A DNA stretch of 64,000 nt from Thermotoga petrophila RKU-1 (lineage in GTDB: Bacteria; Thermotogota; Thermotogae; Thermotogales; Thermotogaceae): positions 372,001-436,000 of the forward strand of contig NC_009486.1 in the NCBI RefSeq assembly GCF_000016785.1, read 5' to 3'. Both the position numbers and the translations under genes were made by a program. This document shows positions 1-8,333 of the stretch, in pieces. The first letter of the stretch is position 1. Every line of letters begins with the position of its first letter. The notes beneath the pieces are model-generated. The model saw nothing but the letters and a program-made list of their open reading frames with translations. It was not told the DNA's origin and made no database searches.

Positions 1-2019
1 GTTGATCGTCACCATCAGATCCGGAGAAACCTTGAAAACCTGATTTTCCTTGAAGAACCTTCTGTAAACATCCGTCAACTCTACTGCCAGATCCCTTGTG
101 TAACCCCTCAACAGTTCCTCGTGTTCTTTTTTGATCCGATCCTTAAACTCGGGAATGTAACCAATGGCCCGCTCAAAAATCTCGAGTTCAACCTTCTTCC
201 TGAAAAGCGCTTCCAGAACATCGAAAGGTTCTTCGAGAGGTGAAACCACGAGTTTCTCCAGTTCACTTTCTATCTGTTCCACTTCTCTTTTGAGTTCTTC
301 TATTCTCGCGTTTGATCTGCTCGATTCTATCTCTTCTTTTTCTTTCATGAAGTTAGCGATTTCTTTTTCCAGTGAATCTCTGGTTTTCCTCAGATTTGCA
401 CGTCTTTCCAGAAGGTCTCTCAACACCTTCAATTCATCTTCGCTGTCGACTCCTATTTCCTTCAGCGTGTTTTTCAGTACTTCTTCCTGCTCTCTGGAGT
501 ACTCCTGCAGTTCTTCCAGATTCTTTTTCTTGGCAGATAGAGAAGCCTCAACGGAGCTTTTCAAAATCAGAAGTTCTCTCATCTGTTCTTCCACGTTTTC
601 AACCGCCTTTCGTGGTTCACTTCCGTACTTCGAAAGAAACGGTATTCTTTCGAAGACCTTCTTCACGATCTGATCCCTCAAAAATTTTTCGAGTTCTTCG
701 ATGTTATCAACACCTGCGGTTTCCTTCAGCTTGCTCACGATCTGGTTCTTTCTCTCGATCAACGACCTCTTTTGCGTCGAAAGATTCATGAGCTCACTTT
801 CAAGTTCAAACAATTTCCTTCTCAACCTGTAATAGTTCCACATGGAAACCACGGAGGCACCTGTTCCTGCCAGTGTCAGATAGAAGAACAGGTATCCCGA
901 CTTGAGAAAGGCAAAGATGATGGAAACCAGTGCAAAGGTCAGGAAAACGGCAACAAAAATCCTGAAAATAGAAAGTGTTTTGTCGAAGCGCTTCATGTCG
1001 TCACCTGTATTTTCGATCTTTGCCTGAGTTTCTTCGAGTTTTTCATCTATTTCCCTGAGAGGCTCTCTGAGATGACCTATTATCTCGTTCAGCTTTGCTT
1101 TCTGTTCGTTTTCCACCAATTCTATCTGTAACTTCATGTTCTCCAACTTGAGTTTCAGTTCTTCAAGACTGCTGACGGAGAAGTCTTTCATGATCGTCTT
1201 CAGTCTTTCTTCCGTATCTTTCGATTTTTCCTCGAGTGATTCTATCTCTTTTTCCAGTTCTTTACCGCGCTCTCTCAAATAATCCAGTTTCTGGGCAATC
1301 TCGATCGCTTCACGAACTTTTTCTTCGGAAACCGCTGTTTTCCTTTCGATCTCCTCGAGTTCTTTTTCAACACGGAGAAGCTCCGCTTTCATCTCATTGA
1401 TTCTGGCTTCGATAGAAGACAATCTCTCAGACTTTTCACTCTCGAATCTATTGATCTCTTCCTCCAGAAGTCTTCTCTTCTCCTGAAGATCCCGCGAAAG
1501 CTCTTTCTTTCTCTTCAAAACCAGAAGGAGCGATCGTCTTTTTTCTTTCCAGGCCTCAACTCTCTCTTTCAGGTTTGAGATCTCAGCCTCCAGTTCTTTC
1601 GTCTTCTTCATCAAGACAGAGAAATCCTCGTTCAATATCCTTTCAAGTTCCACTGCTTCGGGTCTGTTTCTGTAGCTTTCCATAAGGAAGGAAGCGACCT
1701 TTTTCGAACCGTTGAGGGTGTTGTCCACTCCCTCCGATATGAAAGAAGTGAAGGAAAACAGTTCGGGATCCAGTCTTCCCTGACCGAATTCCACCCTTCC
1801 CTCACTCGTCTCGAGATATCCCCCAAACCTGTTCGAAAACCATGGCCTGTAGTTCTCAAGTTCGGGAAGCTCTCCCGTGAGGCAGTATCTTATAAAATTC
1901 GCAAGGGTGGTTTTTCCAGCTGCGTTCCCTCCGAAGATGATGTTCAACCCGCTTTTCAGGGGGAAAGAAAAATTCTCGAATTTTCCAAACCCTTCAACGT
2001 GTACACGCTCTATTTTCAT
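1..2019 (-). CDS. YhaN-like SMC-type ATPase with central membrane segments (partial, C-terminus outside window)
   Basis: The minus-strand frame is open from an ATG at 2019 to the window edge, giving 673 residues without a stop. The N-terminus has the layout of the YhaN/SbcC-related AAA family, with a Walker A GGNAAGKT at about residues 30-37. Long coiled-coil stretches rich in Glu, Lys and Leu follow. Two hydrophobic segments lie at about residues 354-373 and 375-393, and a second coiled coil comes after them. Central membrane segments between two coiled coils are typical of Bacillus YhaN-type proteins and not of soluble SbcC. The Walker B end must lie beyond base 1. The ATG overlaps the stop of the upstream gene in an ATGA arrangement, so the two are translationally coupled. 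A role in DNA repair or DNA-end handling at the membrane is inferred from the family only. Confidence 0.8.
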   Translation of the reverse strand, partial: MKIERVHVEGFGKFENFSFPLKSGLNIIFGGNAAGKTTLANFIRYCLTGELPELENYRPWFSNRFGGYLETSEGRVEFGQGRLDPELFSFTSFISEGVDNTLNGSKKVASFLMESYRNRPEAVELERILNEDFSVLMKKTKELEAEISNLKERVEAWKEKRRSLLLVLKRKKELSRDLQEKRRLLEEEINRFESEKSERLSSIEARINEMKAELLRVEKELEEIERKTAVSEEKVREAIEIAQKLDYLRERGKELEKEIESLEEKSKDTEERLKTIMKDFSVSSLEELKLKLENMKLQIELVENEQKAKLNEIIGHLREPLREIDEKLEETQAKIENTGDDMKRFDKTLSIFRIFVAVFLTFALVSIIFAFLKSGYLFFYLTLAGTGASVVSMWNYYRLRRKLFELESELMNLSTQKRSLIERKNQIVSKLKETAGVDNIEELEKFLRDQIVKKVFERIPFLSKYGSEPRKAVENVEEQMRELLILKSSVEASLSAKKKNLEELQEYSREQEEVLKNTLKEIGVDSEDELKVLRDLLERRANLRKTRDSLEKEIANFMKEKEEIESSRSNARIEELKREVEQIESELEKLVVSPLEEPFDVLEALFRKKVELEIFERAIGYIPEFKDRIKKEHEELLRGYTRDLAVELTDVYRRFFKENQVFKVSPDLMVTIN

Positions 2020-2600
2020 GTTTCATCCCCCGTTTCGATTTCTTCCAGCAGCAATGCATCAAGCTTTGGCCGGTTTTTCTTTTTCAAGATTTTACCAACG
2101 AACTTTACGCTTCTTCTGTTCTTTATTCTCTCAACTTCCCTATCCCAGAAGATCCCTTTCAAAAGGGTAAAAGATTCCTCGGGAACTTCCATCAATTCGT
2201 CGAAAACGCTTATTTCTTCGAGCTTCACTCTGAAACTTGAAAGATCTATTCTTTCGAATCTTTCACCATCGTACACGAGGCATTCACATTTTTCAGAGAG
2301 GGGAGAAGACGTGAACTCAGGGTAGGAAAAATCCAGCCTTCGTTCAACAGAAACATCGAGATAATCCACGATCTCATCCAGAACAATCGAATTCTGAGGA
2401 ATATAGTCCTTTATGAATTTTTCAGCGATGATAGGATCCACCTCTTCTGAAAAGAGGTTTATAAACACAAACACTCCTTCAAATGTCCTCAAGACGTGGT
2501 TCAAAAGTTCAAGTTTTGCGCTGTCCAGTTCTTTCCGAAAAAACAACCAGCCCCCCGGGTAGTCGAAAAACCTCAAACCTTTGATCAAAATGTACTTCAT
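2016..2600 (-). CDS. Unknown protein coupled to the YhaN-like ATPase
   Basis: This 194-residue protein has no signal peptide and no clear membrane segment. I do not recognise it. It is rich in Glu, Asp, Phe and Leu, with a basic stretch (KILKKKNR) near residues 170-180. Its start has a strong ribosome site (AAAGGAGGGGTGAA) and a plausible promoter 35-63 bases upstream, so it heads a two-gene unit with the ATPase, and the stop overlaps the ATPase start by 4 bases. In Firmicutes, YhaN is paired with YhaO, an SbcD-like metallophosphoesterase. This protein shows none of the expected DxH, GNHD or GHxH motifs, so it is not that nuclease. It could be a partner or a loader; no function is assigned. 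Confidence 0.75.
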   Translation of the reverse strand: MKYILIKGLRFFDYPGGWLFFRKELDSAKLELLNHVLRTFEGVFVFINLFSEEVDPIIAEKFIKDYIPQNSIVLDEIVDYLDVSVERRLDFSYPEFTSSPLSEKCECLVYDGERFERIDLSSFRVKLEEISVFDELMEVPEESFTLLKGIFWDREVERIKNRRSVKFVGKILKKKNRPKLDALLLEEIETGDET

Positions 2601-2634
2601 TTCACCCCTCCTTTTTCAAGGGTTTTTCAAGAAA

Positions 2635-2663
2635 ATTTAAGGCGTTCTTTTTGATCGTTTCAA
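2635..2663 (-). promoter_or_regulatory. Promoter for the unknown/YhaN-like gene pair
   Basis: On the minus strand TTGAAA is followed by 17 bases and TTAAAT. Transcription would start about 28 bases before the ATG at 2600. No earlier gene reads into the unit without crossing the 183-base gap at 2601-2783. Confidence 0.5.
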
Positions 2664-2755
2664 GAGGATGTTACGGAGATCGGTTAAATTCTAACTTGCG
2701 TGTCCCTCATCCCCCCGATCCCCCCTGACCCGATGAAGACAAGACACAAAGTATG

Positions 2756-2775
2756 GGAGGGACGAAAGTCCCTCC
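2756..2775. terminator. Hairpin at the end of the hslV-to-2784 gene series
   Basis: GGAGGGAC-GAAA-GTCCCTCC forms a perfect 8-bp stem just after the stop of the minus-strand gene ending at 2784. The T-rich run follows it on the plus strand (TTGTGTTTTTATTTA), so on the minus strand it is a stem without a good U-tract. It may act as a 3' stabilising or weak terminating hairpin. Confidence 0.45.
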
Positions 2776-2783
2776 TTGTGTTT

Positions 2784-3401
2784 TTATTTAGGTATGTAAA
2801 GCTTCAAATCACGCTCGATGTTGTCTATTCTGGTCTGCTGCACCTGAACGATCTTCGTGGGATGGTAGGTTGTACCAACCCCGAAAACGAGCAGGAACAC
2901 CCTGTTTGGAATCCCCACTATTAAGGTGGCGTCTCGTGGTATTACAATATCGTATTCTGTGGAGATCTTCGGTTTTTTGTAGTAGAAGAACCTGTAAGGT
3001 GAAAGACCTGGCTTCACATCCCTTGAAAAGAGTACTTCATTTCCGTCCTTGACGGTGATCCACACGGGATCGTTCCCTATGACAAAGATCCTCATGTATC
3101 CAGTCGTGGGATCGTCTTCGATCTCAGAAAATATCCTTTCAAAATCCACGCTGGCTTTTTCAAAGTATTCGTACGCAGTTATATAGCGACTGATAATGGA
3201 ATTGGGTTTCAGAAGTTCCTCTACCACCTTCAGTCGTTCCTCGTAACTCTTCAGTGTAGATTGAAACTGTTTTTCCACTTCGTCCATCCTGGCTTCAAGC
3301 TTCTTCAAAAAATAGAAATTGAAAACAGACAGCACGAAGAAGAGTAAAATAGCGATGACTATCAAAGAAGCGAAAAACGTTACGAGACTGTCTTTTTTCA
3401 T
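2784..3401 (-). CDS. Single-pass membrane protein with coiled coil, encoded after a sigma factor
   Basis: This 205-residue protein has a short basic start, one hydrophobic segment at about residues 9-31, a coiled coil at about 33-70, and a C-terminal domain that should lie outside the cytoplasmic membrane. I do not recognise the C-terminal domain. It includes beta-rich stretches around GNDPVWITVKDG and ATLIVGIPN. The gene lies 6 bases downstream of the sigma-H-like gene and is the last gene of a long minus-strand series. A regulatory link to that sigma factor is possible from position alone. It has no cytoplasmic domain large enough for a classical anti-sigma module, so that role is unlikely in its usual form. 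Confidence 0.7.
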   Translation of the reverse strand: MKKDSLVTFFASLIVIAILLFFVLSVFNFYFLKKLEARMDEVEKQFQSTLKSYEERLKVVEELLKPNSIISRYITAYEYFEKASVDFERIFSEIEDDPTTGYMRIFVIGNDPVWITVKDGNEVLFSRDVKPGLSPYRFFYYKKPKISTEYDIVIPRDATLIVGIPNRVFLLVFGVGTTYHPTKIVQVQQTRIDNIERDLKLYIPK

Positions 3402-3407
3402 CTTCGA

Positions 3408-3989
3408 TCACCCTAATCCAGAAATCATTCTCTTCACCTTCTGAACCGTGTTGTCAACTTTCTTTGTGTTCACACCGAGCTCTTTCGCTATCTCGCTGTA
3501 TGAGCATCCATCAAGCCATCTGAGAAAGATCTCTTTTTCTTTTTCATTCAATAGTTCAAGGACTGTTTCTAAAATTATGCCAGAAAATGCGCTTCTGGCA
3601 ACATCGGTCTCGCTATCGGGCACTTCAAAAGGTGCGTCATCTTCCTCTTTTTCCATACCATCCACGTTCACAGCGTCTGAGAGCATCCTGTTCTTCTTTC
3701 TGTTCAGATAAGTGAGAAAGGACTTTATCTCGGAGTCAACACTCCTCCATGCAAAAGACGTGAAAGAGCTTTTGGTTTTATCGTAATAGAAAATCGCCTT
3801 TATCAATCCCACAAGGCCGTTTTGAACTATATCTTCGTGTTCGGCCCAGCTCGCAAAATACTGGGAAGCGATCTTAACAACCATAGGGTAATACTTCTCA
3901 ACAATGAGGTCGATGGCTTCTTTGAATCCTGCCTGCGCGTACTCAACGAGTTCTTCAACTCTCTTACTTCTCAGTCTGTATTTCAGCAT
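3408..3989 (-). CDS. RNA polymerase sigma factor, sigma-H-like (sigma-70 family, regions 2 and 4)
   Basis: The 193-residue protein has sigma region 2 at about residues 20-95, including the core-binding part with HEDIVQNGLVGLIKAI and the aromatic DNA-melting stretch with FTSFAWRSVDSEI. An acidic linker with EKEEDD spans about 105-130. Region 4 is at about 138-190, with the helix-turn-helix CSYSEIAKELGVNTKKV. Region 3 and region 1.1 are missing, as in sigma-H/SigI-sized alternative factors. It starts 2 bases after the stop of the ABC permease gene and is followed by a membrane coiled-coil gene. It should direct RNA polymerase to a special promoter set, which is unknown here. I recall T. maritima having one such sigma-H-like factor. 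Confidence 0.88.
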   Translation of the reverse strand: MLKYRLRSKRVEELVEYAQAGFKEAIDLIVEKYYPMVVKIASQYFASWAEHEDIVQNGLVGLIKAIFYYDKTKSSFTSFAWRSVDSEIKSFLTYLNRKKNRMLSDAVNVDGMEKEEDDAPFEVPDSETDVARSAFSGIILETVLELLNEKEKEIFLRWLDGCSYSEIAKELGVNTKKVDNTVQKVKRMISGLG

Positions 3990-3990
3990 T

Positions 3991-5541
3991 CTATCCGAGA
4001 GACCTCGGATCCAGAGCGTCTCTCAACGCGTCACCAACGAAGTTGAAAGAAAGCACGGTGATGAAGATGAAGATACCGGGTATGAGAAGCCAGGGGTACT
4101 TCGTCATGTAGGTGACGTTCTGAGCCTGTGCGAGCATGAGCCCCCAGCTTGCATCGGGTTCTCTTATACCGAGACCCAGAAAGCTGAGACTCGCCTCCCC
4201 CAGGATGTATCCGGGTATTGCAAGAGTGGCGGCAACTATCAAATAGCTCGTCGTGTTTGGAAGAACGTGACGAAAGAGGATCTTCGTGTCTGGAAAGCCG
4301 AGCGCCTTTGCTGCCTCCACGAACTCCCGTTGCTTTATGGAAAGCACCATTCCCCTTATCACCCTGGCTCTGCCCGCCCATCCGATGAAAGAGAGTATGA
4401 AGACAAGCAAGATGTACACCTGTGTGGATGGGATGTCCAGGGGAAGCAACGACCTCAAAAGGATCAGAAGGTAGAATCCCGGAAGCGACATGATGATCTC
4501 GGAGAACCTCATCATGAATTCGTCCACGAGTCCACCGTAGTATCCGGAGATTCCGCCAAAGATCAAAGAGAGCGCAAAGGTGATGAACATTCCTATGAAA
4601 CCAATGGAAAGGGAGATCCTCGAAGCAAACACGAGCCTGCTCCAGATGTCTCTACCGTACTGATCCGCACCCATTATGTAGAATCTCACGTATTCGTTGT
4701 TGTCATAATTGTCCACACCGAAGAGGTGGTACCTGAAGGGTATGAGCCAAAAAAGATAACCGAGTCTGTGCTTTCTGTCACCACCCCAAGATTTGATGAA
4801 CCATTTTACCGGATACGTTTTGTAATCGTAATCGACCACCTTTCCTGTGATCATCTCAATGTCTTCACCTTTTTTCACGAGGATCATGTTGAGCTTCTCT
4901 TTTATGACGACCTTTTCGATCTCATCGGGGGAATTCAGGCCAAGTCTGAAACCGTATTTCCCAAAGTACGTGTCTTTCGCGGCTTCGGAAGAGGTTTCTA
5001 TATCTGCCTCTCCTTTCGTTAGAACCTTTTCGTCGTATCCGAACAGAAGGTAATCAACCACTTTCGTTGTTGAACCGGCGTATTTCATGGTGCCGTCCTT
5101 TGGAACGATGTAATACTCTTCGTCCAGCATGAAAGAGAATCCCGTTACACCGTCTTTTCCGATTTCGTACTCAACCTGTGTTCCGAAAACATCGAGAACG
5201 AGCCTTTTCGGGAAGAGCATTTCGTAGAATTTTCTCTCGAAAGTTGCTTTGTCCACGTAGCTTATCGTGGGAAGCACGTAGGCACCCACTCGTTCTCCCT
5301 TGTACTCCCTGTGTATCTTCGTGGGAGGAGCGAAGGAATGCTTGAGAGACTGTTCGTAGGGATGGTGCGGGGAGAGAAAATCCGCGAACAACGCCATGAG
5401 ATAGAGGACGATCAGAACGTACAGCCCGAACATTCCGAGTTTGTTTCTTTTGAAGGCTCTCCAGACGAGTTCCCTCCTGGAAAGGACCCTTTCCTTAAAC
5501 TCTATTTCCCCGTTCTCTATCATCGTCTTTTCCTCAGCCAT
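3991..5541 (-). CDS. Peptide/oligosaccharide-type ABC permease, DppC-like, with a large outside loop
   Basis: The ATG at 5541 is chosen because GAGGGAGGAATCGCA precedes it. The open frame extends 25 codons further but has no ribosome site there and would run into the upstream gene. The 516-residue protein has TM1 at about 37-55, then the family's GADQYGRD pre-TM2 motif only at about 291, then further membrane helices and the EAA loop (EAAKALGFPDTKILFRHVLPN region) from 409. DppC-like permeases are usually near 300 residues, so about 170 extra residues sit between TM1 and TM2, on the outer side. The partners are the DppB-like permease, the binding protein and the ATPase upstream in the same operon. 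The substrate is not known; family members in Thermotoga take up peptides or oligosaccharides. Confidence 0.88.
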   Translation of the reverse strand: MAEEKTMIENGEIEFKERVLSRRELVWRAFKRNKLGMFGLYVLIVLYLMALFADFLSPHHPYEQSLKHSFAPPTKIHREYKGERVGAYVLPTISYVDKATFERKFYEMLFPKRLVLDVFGTQVEYEIGKDGVTGFSFMLDEEYYIVPKDGTMKYAGSTTKVVDYLLFGYDEKVLTKGEADIETSSEAAKDTYFGKYGFRLGLNSPDEIEKVVIKEKLNMILVKKGEDIEMITGKVVDYDYKTYPVKWFIKSWGGDRKHRLGYLFWLIPFRYHLFGVDNYDNNEYVRFYIMGADQYGRDIWSRLVFASRISLSIGFIGMFITFALSLIFGGISGYYGGLVDEFMMRFSEIIMSLPGFYLLILLRSLLPLDIPSTQVYILLVFILSFIGWAGRARVIRGMVLSIKQREFVEAAKALGFPDTKILFRHVLPNTTSYLIVAATLAIPGYILGEASLSFLGLGIREPDASWGLMLAQAQNVTYMTKYPWLLIPGIFIFITVLSFNFVGDALRDALDPRSLG

Positions 5542-5554
5542 TGCGATTCCTCCC

Positions 5555-6520
5555 TCACTCGAATCTGACCCTTGGGTCCACAGCGGCGAGAAGCACATCC
5601 GCCACAAGGTTACCAATCACGAGCATTATCGCACTGATCACGGCGGACGCCATAACGATGTAAATGTCCTGCTGAAGGAGTGCCTGGTAAATGAGCCTTC
5701 CCATGCCGGGCCAGGCAAAGATGTTCTCTATGATGACCGCTCCTCCGAGAACGTTGGAAATACTGAACCCAAGGAAAGTGATCATGGGGTTGATAGCGTT
5801 CCTCAGGGCGTGCTTGTATATCACCACACGTTCTGGCATTCCTTTCGCACGGGCAAATTCCACGTAGTCCTCGTTCAGCACGTCGAGAAGACTACCTCTC
5901 ATGTATCTCATGAGGGAAGCAAAACCACCGAAACCAAGAGCGATGGTTGGAAGAACAAGATGAGATGCGATATCCTTGAACTTCTCCCAGGTTGTCATCT
6001 GGTTGTGATTCACCGAGACCATACCGGCGATTGGAAACCAGCCGGTCTTCGCAGCCATGTAAAGGAGCAGAATGGCCAGGAAAAACCCTGGAAGGGCAAT
6101 TCCACTGAAAGCGACAACTGTGAGAATCTTATCCCAGATGCTGTACTTCTTCAGAGCCGAGAAAACACCGACGATTATTCCAAGCAACCACTCGAACGCA
6201 AGGGAAGAAACGGAGAGTATCACCGTAGCGAAGACCCTCTCCCAGATGAGTGTGGAAACGGGCCTTCTGTAGTAGAACGAGTAACCAAAATCTCCTTTCA
6301 AAACGTTTTTCAGCCAGATGCCGTACTGAACGATCCAGGGCTTGTCCAGGCCAAGCTCCTTTTCCATCTTCTCGAGGAACTGCTGAGAAACGGAAGGATC
6401 GAGACGGTACATGTCCAGGAAATCTCCTGGAGCCGCCTCCATGATGATGAAAACTATGAAAGAGATGATTATGAGCTCAGGAATCATGATGATCAATCTA
6501 CGTGCGATGTACTTGAGCAA
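5555..6520 (-). CDS. Peptide/oligosaccharide-type ABC permease, DppB-like
   Basis: The 321-residue integral membrane protein starts MLKYIARRLIIMIPELI, with TM1 at the N-terminus, as in DppB/OppB. The EAA-type loop for the ATPase lies at VEFARAKGMPERVVIYKHALRN in the last third, and the C-terminus ends with the family's DPRVRFE. It pairs with the DppC-like permease 13 bases downstream. Length and architecture are normal for the family, unlike its partner. A hairpin separates it from the binding-protein gene upstream, so it may be expressed at a lower level than that gene. Confidence 0.9.
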   Translation of the reverse strand: MLKYIARRLIIMIPELIIISFIVFIIMEAAPGDFLDMYRLDPSVSQQFLEKMEKELGLDKPWIVQYGIWLKNVLKGDFGYSFYYRRPVSTLIWERVFATVILSVSSLAFEWLLGIIVGVFSALKKYSIWDKILTVVAFSGIALPGFFLAILLLYMAAKTGWFPIAGMVSVNHNQMTTWEKFKDIASHLVLPTIALGFGGFASLMRYMRGSLLDVLNEDYVEFARAKGMPERVVIYKHALRNAINPMITFLGFSISNVLGGAVIIENIFAWPGMGRLIYQALLQQDIYIVMASAVISAIMLVIGNLVADVLLAAVDPRVRFE

Positions 6521-6551
6521 GCAAGATCACCTCTTTGAACAGAATTTGAAG

Positions 6552-6572
6552 GGGAGGGGAAGATCCCCTCCC
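6552..6572 (-). terminator. Intercistronic hairpin between binding protein and permease genes
   Basis: GGGAGGGGA and TCCCCTCCC form a perfect 9-bp stem with a 3-base loop in the 58-base gap. No U-tract follows. In binding-protein-dependent operons such stems commonly stabilise the binding-protein message or attenuate read-through to the permeases, giving excess binding protein. That role is inferred. Confidence 0.6.
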
Positions 6573-6578
6573 GATAGA

Positions 6579-8318
6579 TTACTGCTCTTTCCAGACACAA
6601 TCCTGGTTCCAACCCCACACACCGCCGAAAGCGGTGGGTTCCACGTTGTGAAGTTTGTTGCTGTAGGCGTAGAGATAGAGCTGCTGGGTGGTGTAGATGA
6701 GCGGTATGTGTTCAGACACGAGCCTCTGAAATTCTCTGAACATATCTACGACTTTCTGCTGATCGAGTATCTTCACGTTCTCTTCGAAGATTCTGTCGAT
6801 CTCTTTTTCCCAGTCTGGCAGGTAGTAATCGTTGGGATCGACGAAGTCTTTGACCTCCGGATGGTAGTTCCAGAAGTGGAGAGATCCCTTGATTCTCCAG
6901 ACGTTGGCTCCTCCCTGAGGTTCATCGGATCCGGTGAGTCCTATAATGATAGATTCCCAGTCACCGTTCACAACGAGCTTCTGGACGAGCGTGTTGAAAT
7001 CGATGGGAGCAAAGGTGACATCCATTCCGAGTTTTTTGAGCGCTTCTGTTATGATGTTACCCATTCCTTCGCGGATCTGGTGTCCGGCGTTAGTCATGAT
7101 GATGAACTTCACCGGGTTTCCTTCGCTGTCGAGGAGCTGGCCGTTTTCATCCCATTTGAAACCACCGAGCTTGAGCATCGTTCTGGCGAGATCAAGGTTG
7201 TACGGGTATTTTCTGAGAACGGATTCGTCGTAATAAACGGTCGCAGCCTGACTGATGGGACCCCACTGTTCAACCGCGAGGCCGTTGTAGAGCGTGTCTA
7301 TCATGGATTGTTTGTCGATGGCGTACGCCACAGCTCTTCTGAAGAAATCGTTCCTGAACCACTTCCGCTTCACAGGATCGGGAGCGTTCCAGTTGAAAGT
7401 GATGAAAGTGGTTCCAAAATTCGGGCCTCCAATACCCACAACCCAGCCTTTTTCTCTTGCCATGGCTTTGAGTTCTGCGTACTCTGTTCCGCGAGGTCCA
7501 TACACATCGACTTCTCCGTTTTCAAACGCGAGTCTCTGCGCATCCTGTGTCGGAATGATCTTGAAGATGATACCGTCGAGATAAGGAAGCTGCTTTCCTT
7601 CTTTGTCGTACTTCCAGTAGTAGGGGTTCTTCACGAATCTCACGTACTGATCGGGAACGTACTCAACCGGAATGAACGGACCAAGTCCTACGATTTCTCC
7701 CTTGTTGATGGCGTCAACCGTCCAGAATTCCTTGAATTTTCCTTCCTTCACGTACGGTTCCGCGAGGTGTTTTGGGAAGATGGGAATACCTCCAATGTAC
7801 CTTACCGCGAGTCTGTACGTTTCTTTGAGAGTGGTTTTCACCGTGTAATCGTCGAGCTTTTCGGCTACTGGCCAGTTGTCTGCAAAGAGATCCTGCATAT
7901 CGTTCGGTATGTCAGGGTTGAAATAGACATCGTTAATTGTGAAGACCACATCGTCTGCTGTGAACGGTGTTCCGTCACTCCATTTGACACCCTTCCTCAG
8001 GTGCCAAACGATTTCCATGCTTCCGTCCTCGTTTTGGATGAGTTCCCAGCTTTCTGCAAGAGCGGGATGGATCCTCGCGTGATTGTCGAGCTCGATCATG
8101 GAAGCCATGAACCTCGCTATAACATCTGTGGAGCTCGTCTCCTGAGCCACGACATAGTTACACGTTCTGGGACCAGAAAGCGTCGGTACTACGAGCACTC
8201 CCCCGTACTGTCCTGTGAACTCTGCTCCGATGTACGTTTCGAACTGAGCGAACGGTGAAAGTTCTGCGAAAAGTGCAACGGCTGCAATCATAAGGAAAAT
8301 CCCAAGAAACCTACGCAT
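6579..8318 (-). CDS. ABC substrate-binding protein, family 5 (peptide/oligosaccharide type)
   Basis: The 579-residue precursor has a signal peptide at about residues 1-19 (MRRFLGIFLMIAAVALFAE). The mature part shows family SBP_bac_5 features: LAESWE, the WHLRKGVKWSDGTPFTADDV block at about 105-130, and an NGEVDVYGPRG block later. It has no lipobox, so it would be soluble in the periplasm/toga space. It lies between the ATPase gene (15-base gap) and the permease genes. The GGANVWRIKGSLHFWNYHPEV region near the end is typical of the Thermotoga sugar-binding branch of the family, so an oligosaccharide is as likely as a peptide. The ligand cannot be read from the sequence. Confidence 0.9.
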   Translation of the reverse strand: MRRFLGIFLMIAAVALFAELSPFAQFETYIGAEFTGQYGGVLVVPTLSGPRTCNYVVAQETSSTDVIARFMASMIELDNHARIHPALAESWELIQNEDGSMEIVWHLRKGVKWSDGTPFTADDVVFTINDVYFNPDIPNDMQDLFADNWPVAEKLDDYTVKTTLKETYRLAVRYIGGIPIFPKHLAEPYVKEGKFKEFWTVDAINKGEIVGLGPFIPVEYVPDQYVRFVKNPYYWKYDKEGKQLPYLDGIIFKIIPTQDAQRLAFENGEVDVYGPRGTEYAELKAMAREKGWVVGIGGPNFGTTFITFNWNAPDPVKRKWFRNDFFRRAVAYAIDKQSMIDTLYNGLAVEQWGPISQAATVYYDESVLRKYPYNLDLARTMLKLGGFKWDENGQLLDSEGNPVKFIIMTNAGHQIREGMGNIITEALKKLGMDVTFAPIDFNTLVQKLVVNGDWESIIIGLTGSDEPQGGANVWRIKGSLHFWNYHPEVKDFVDPNDYYLPDWEKEIDRIFEENVKILDQQKVVDMFREFQRLVSEHIPLIYTTQQLYLYAYSNKLHNVEPTAFGGVWGWNQDCVWKEQ

Positions 8319-8333
8319 AACATCACACCTCCT

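Noticed and set aside
6411-8258. A 615-codon open frame on the plus strand opposite the binding-protein gene
   Set aside because: It mirrors a well-supported SBP_bac_5 gene. Its translation has no recognisable domain, and its start lies inside the permease gene.
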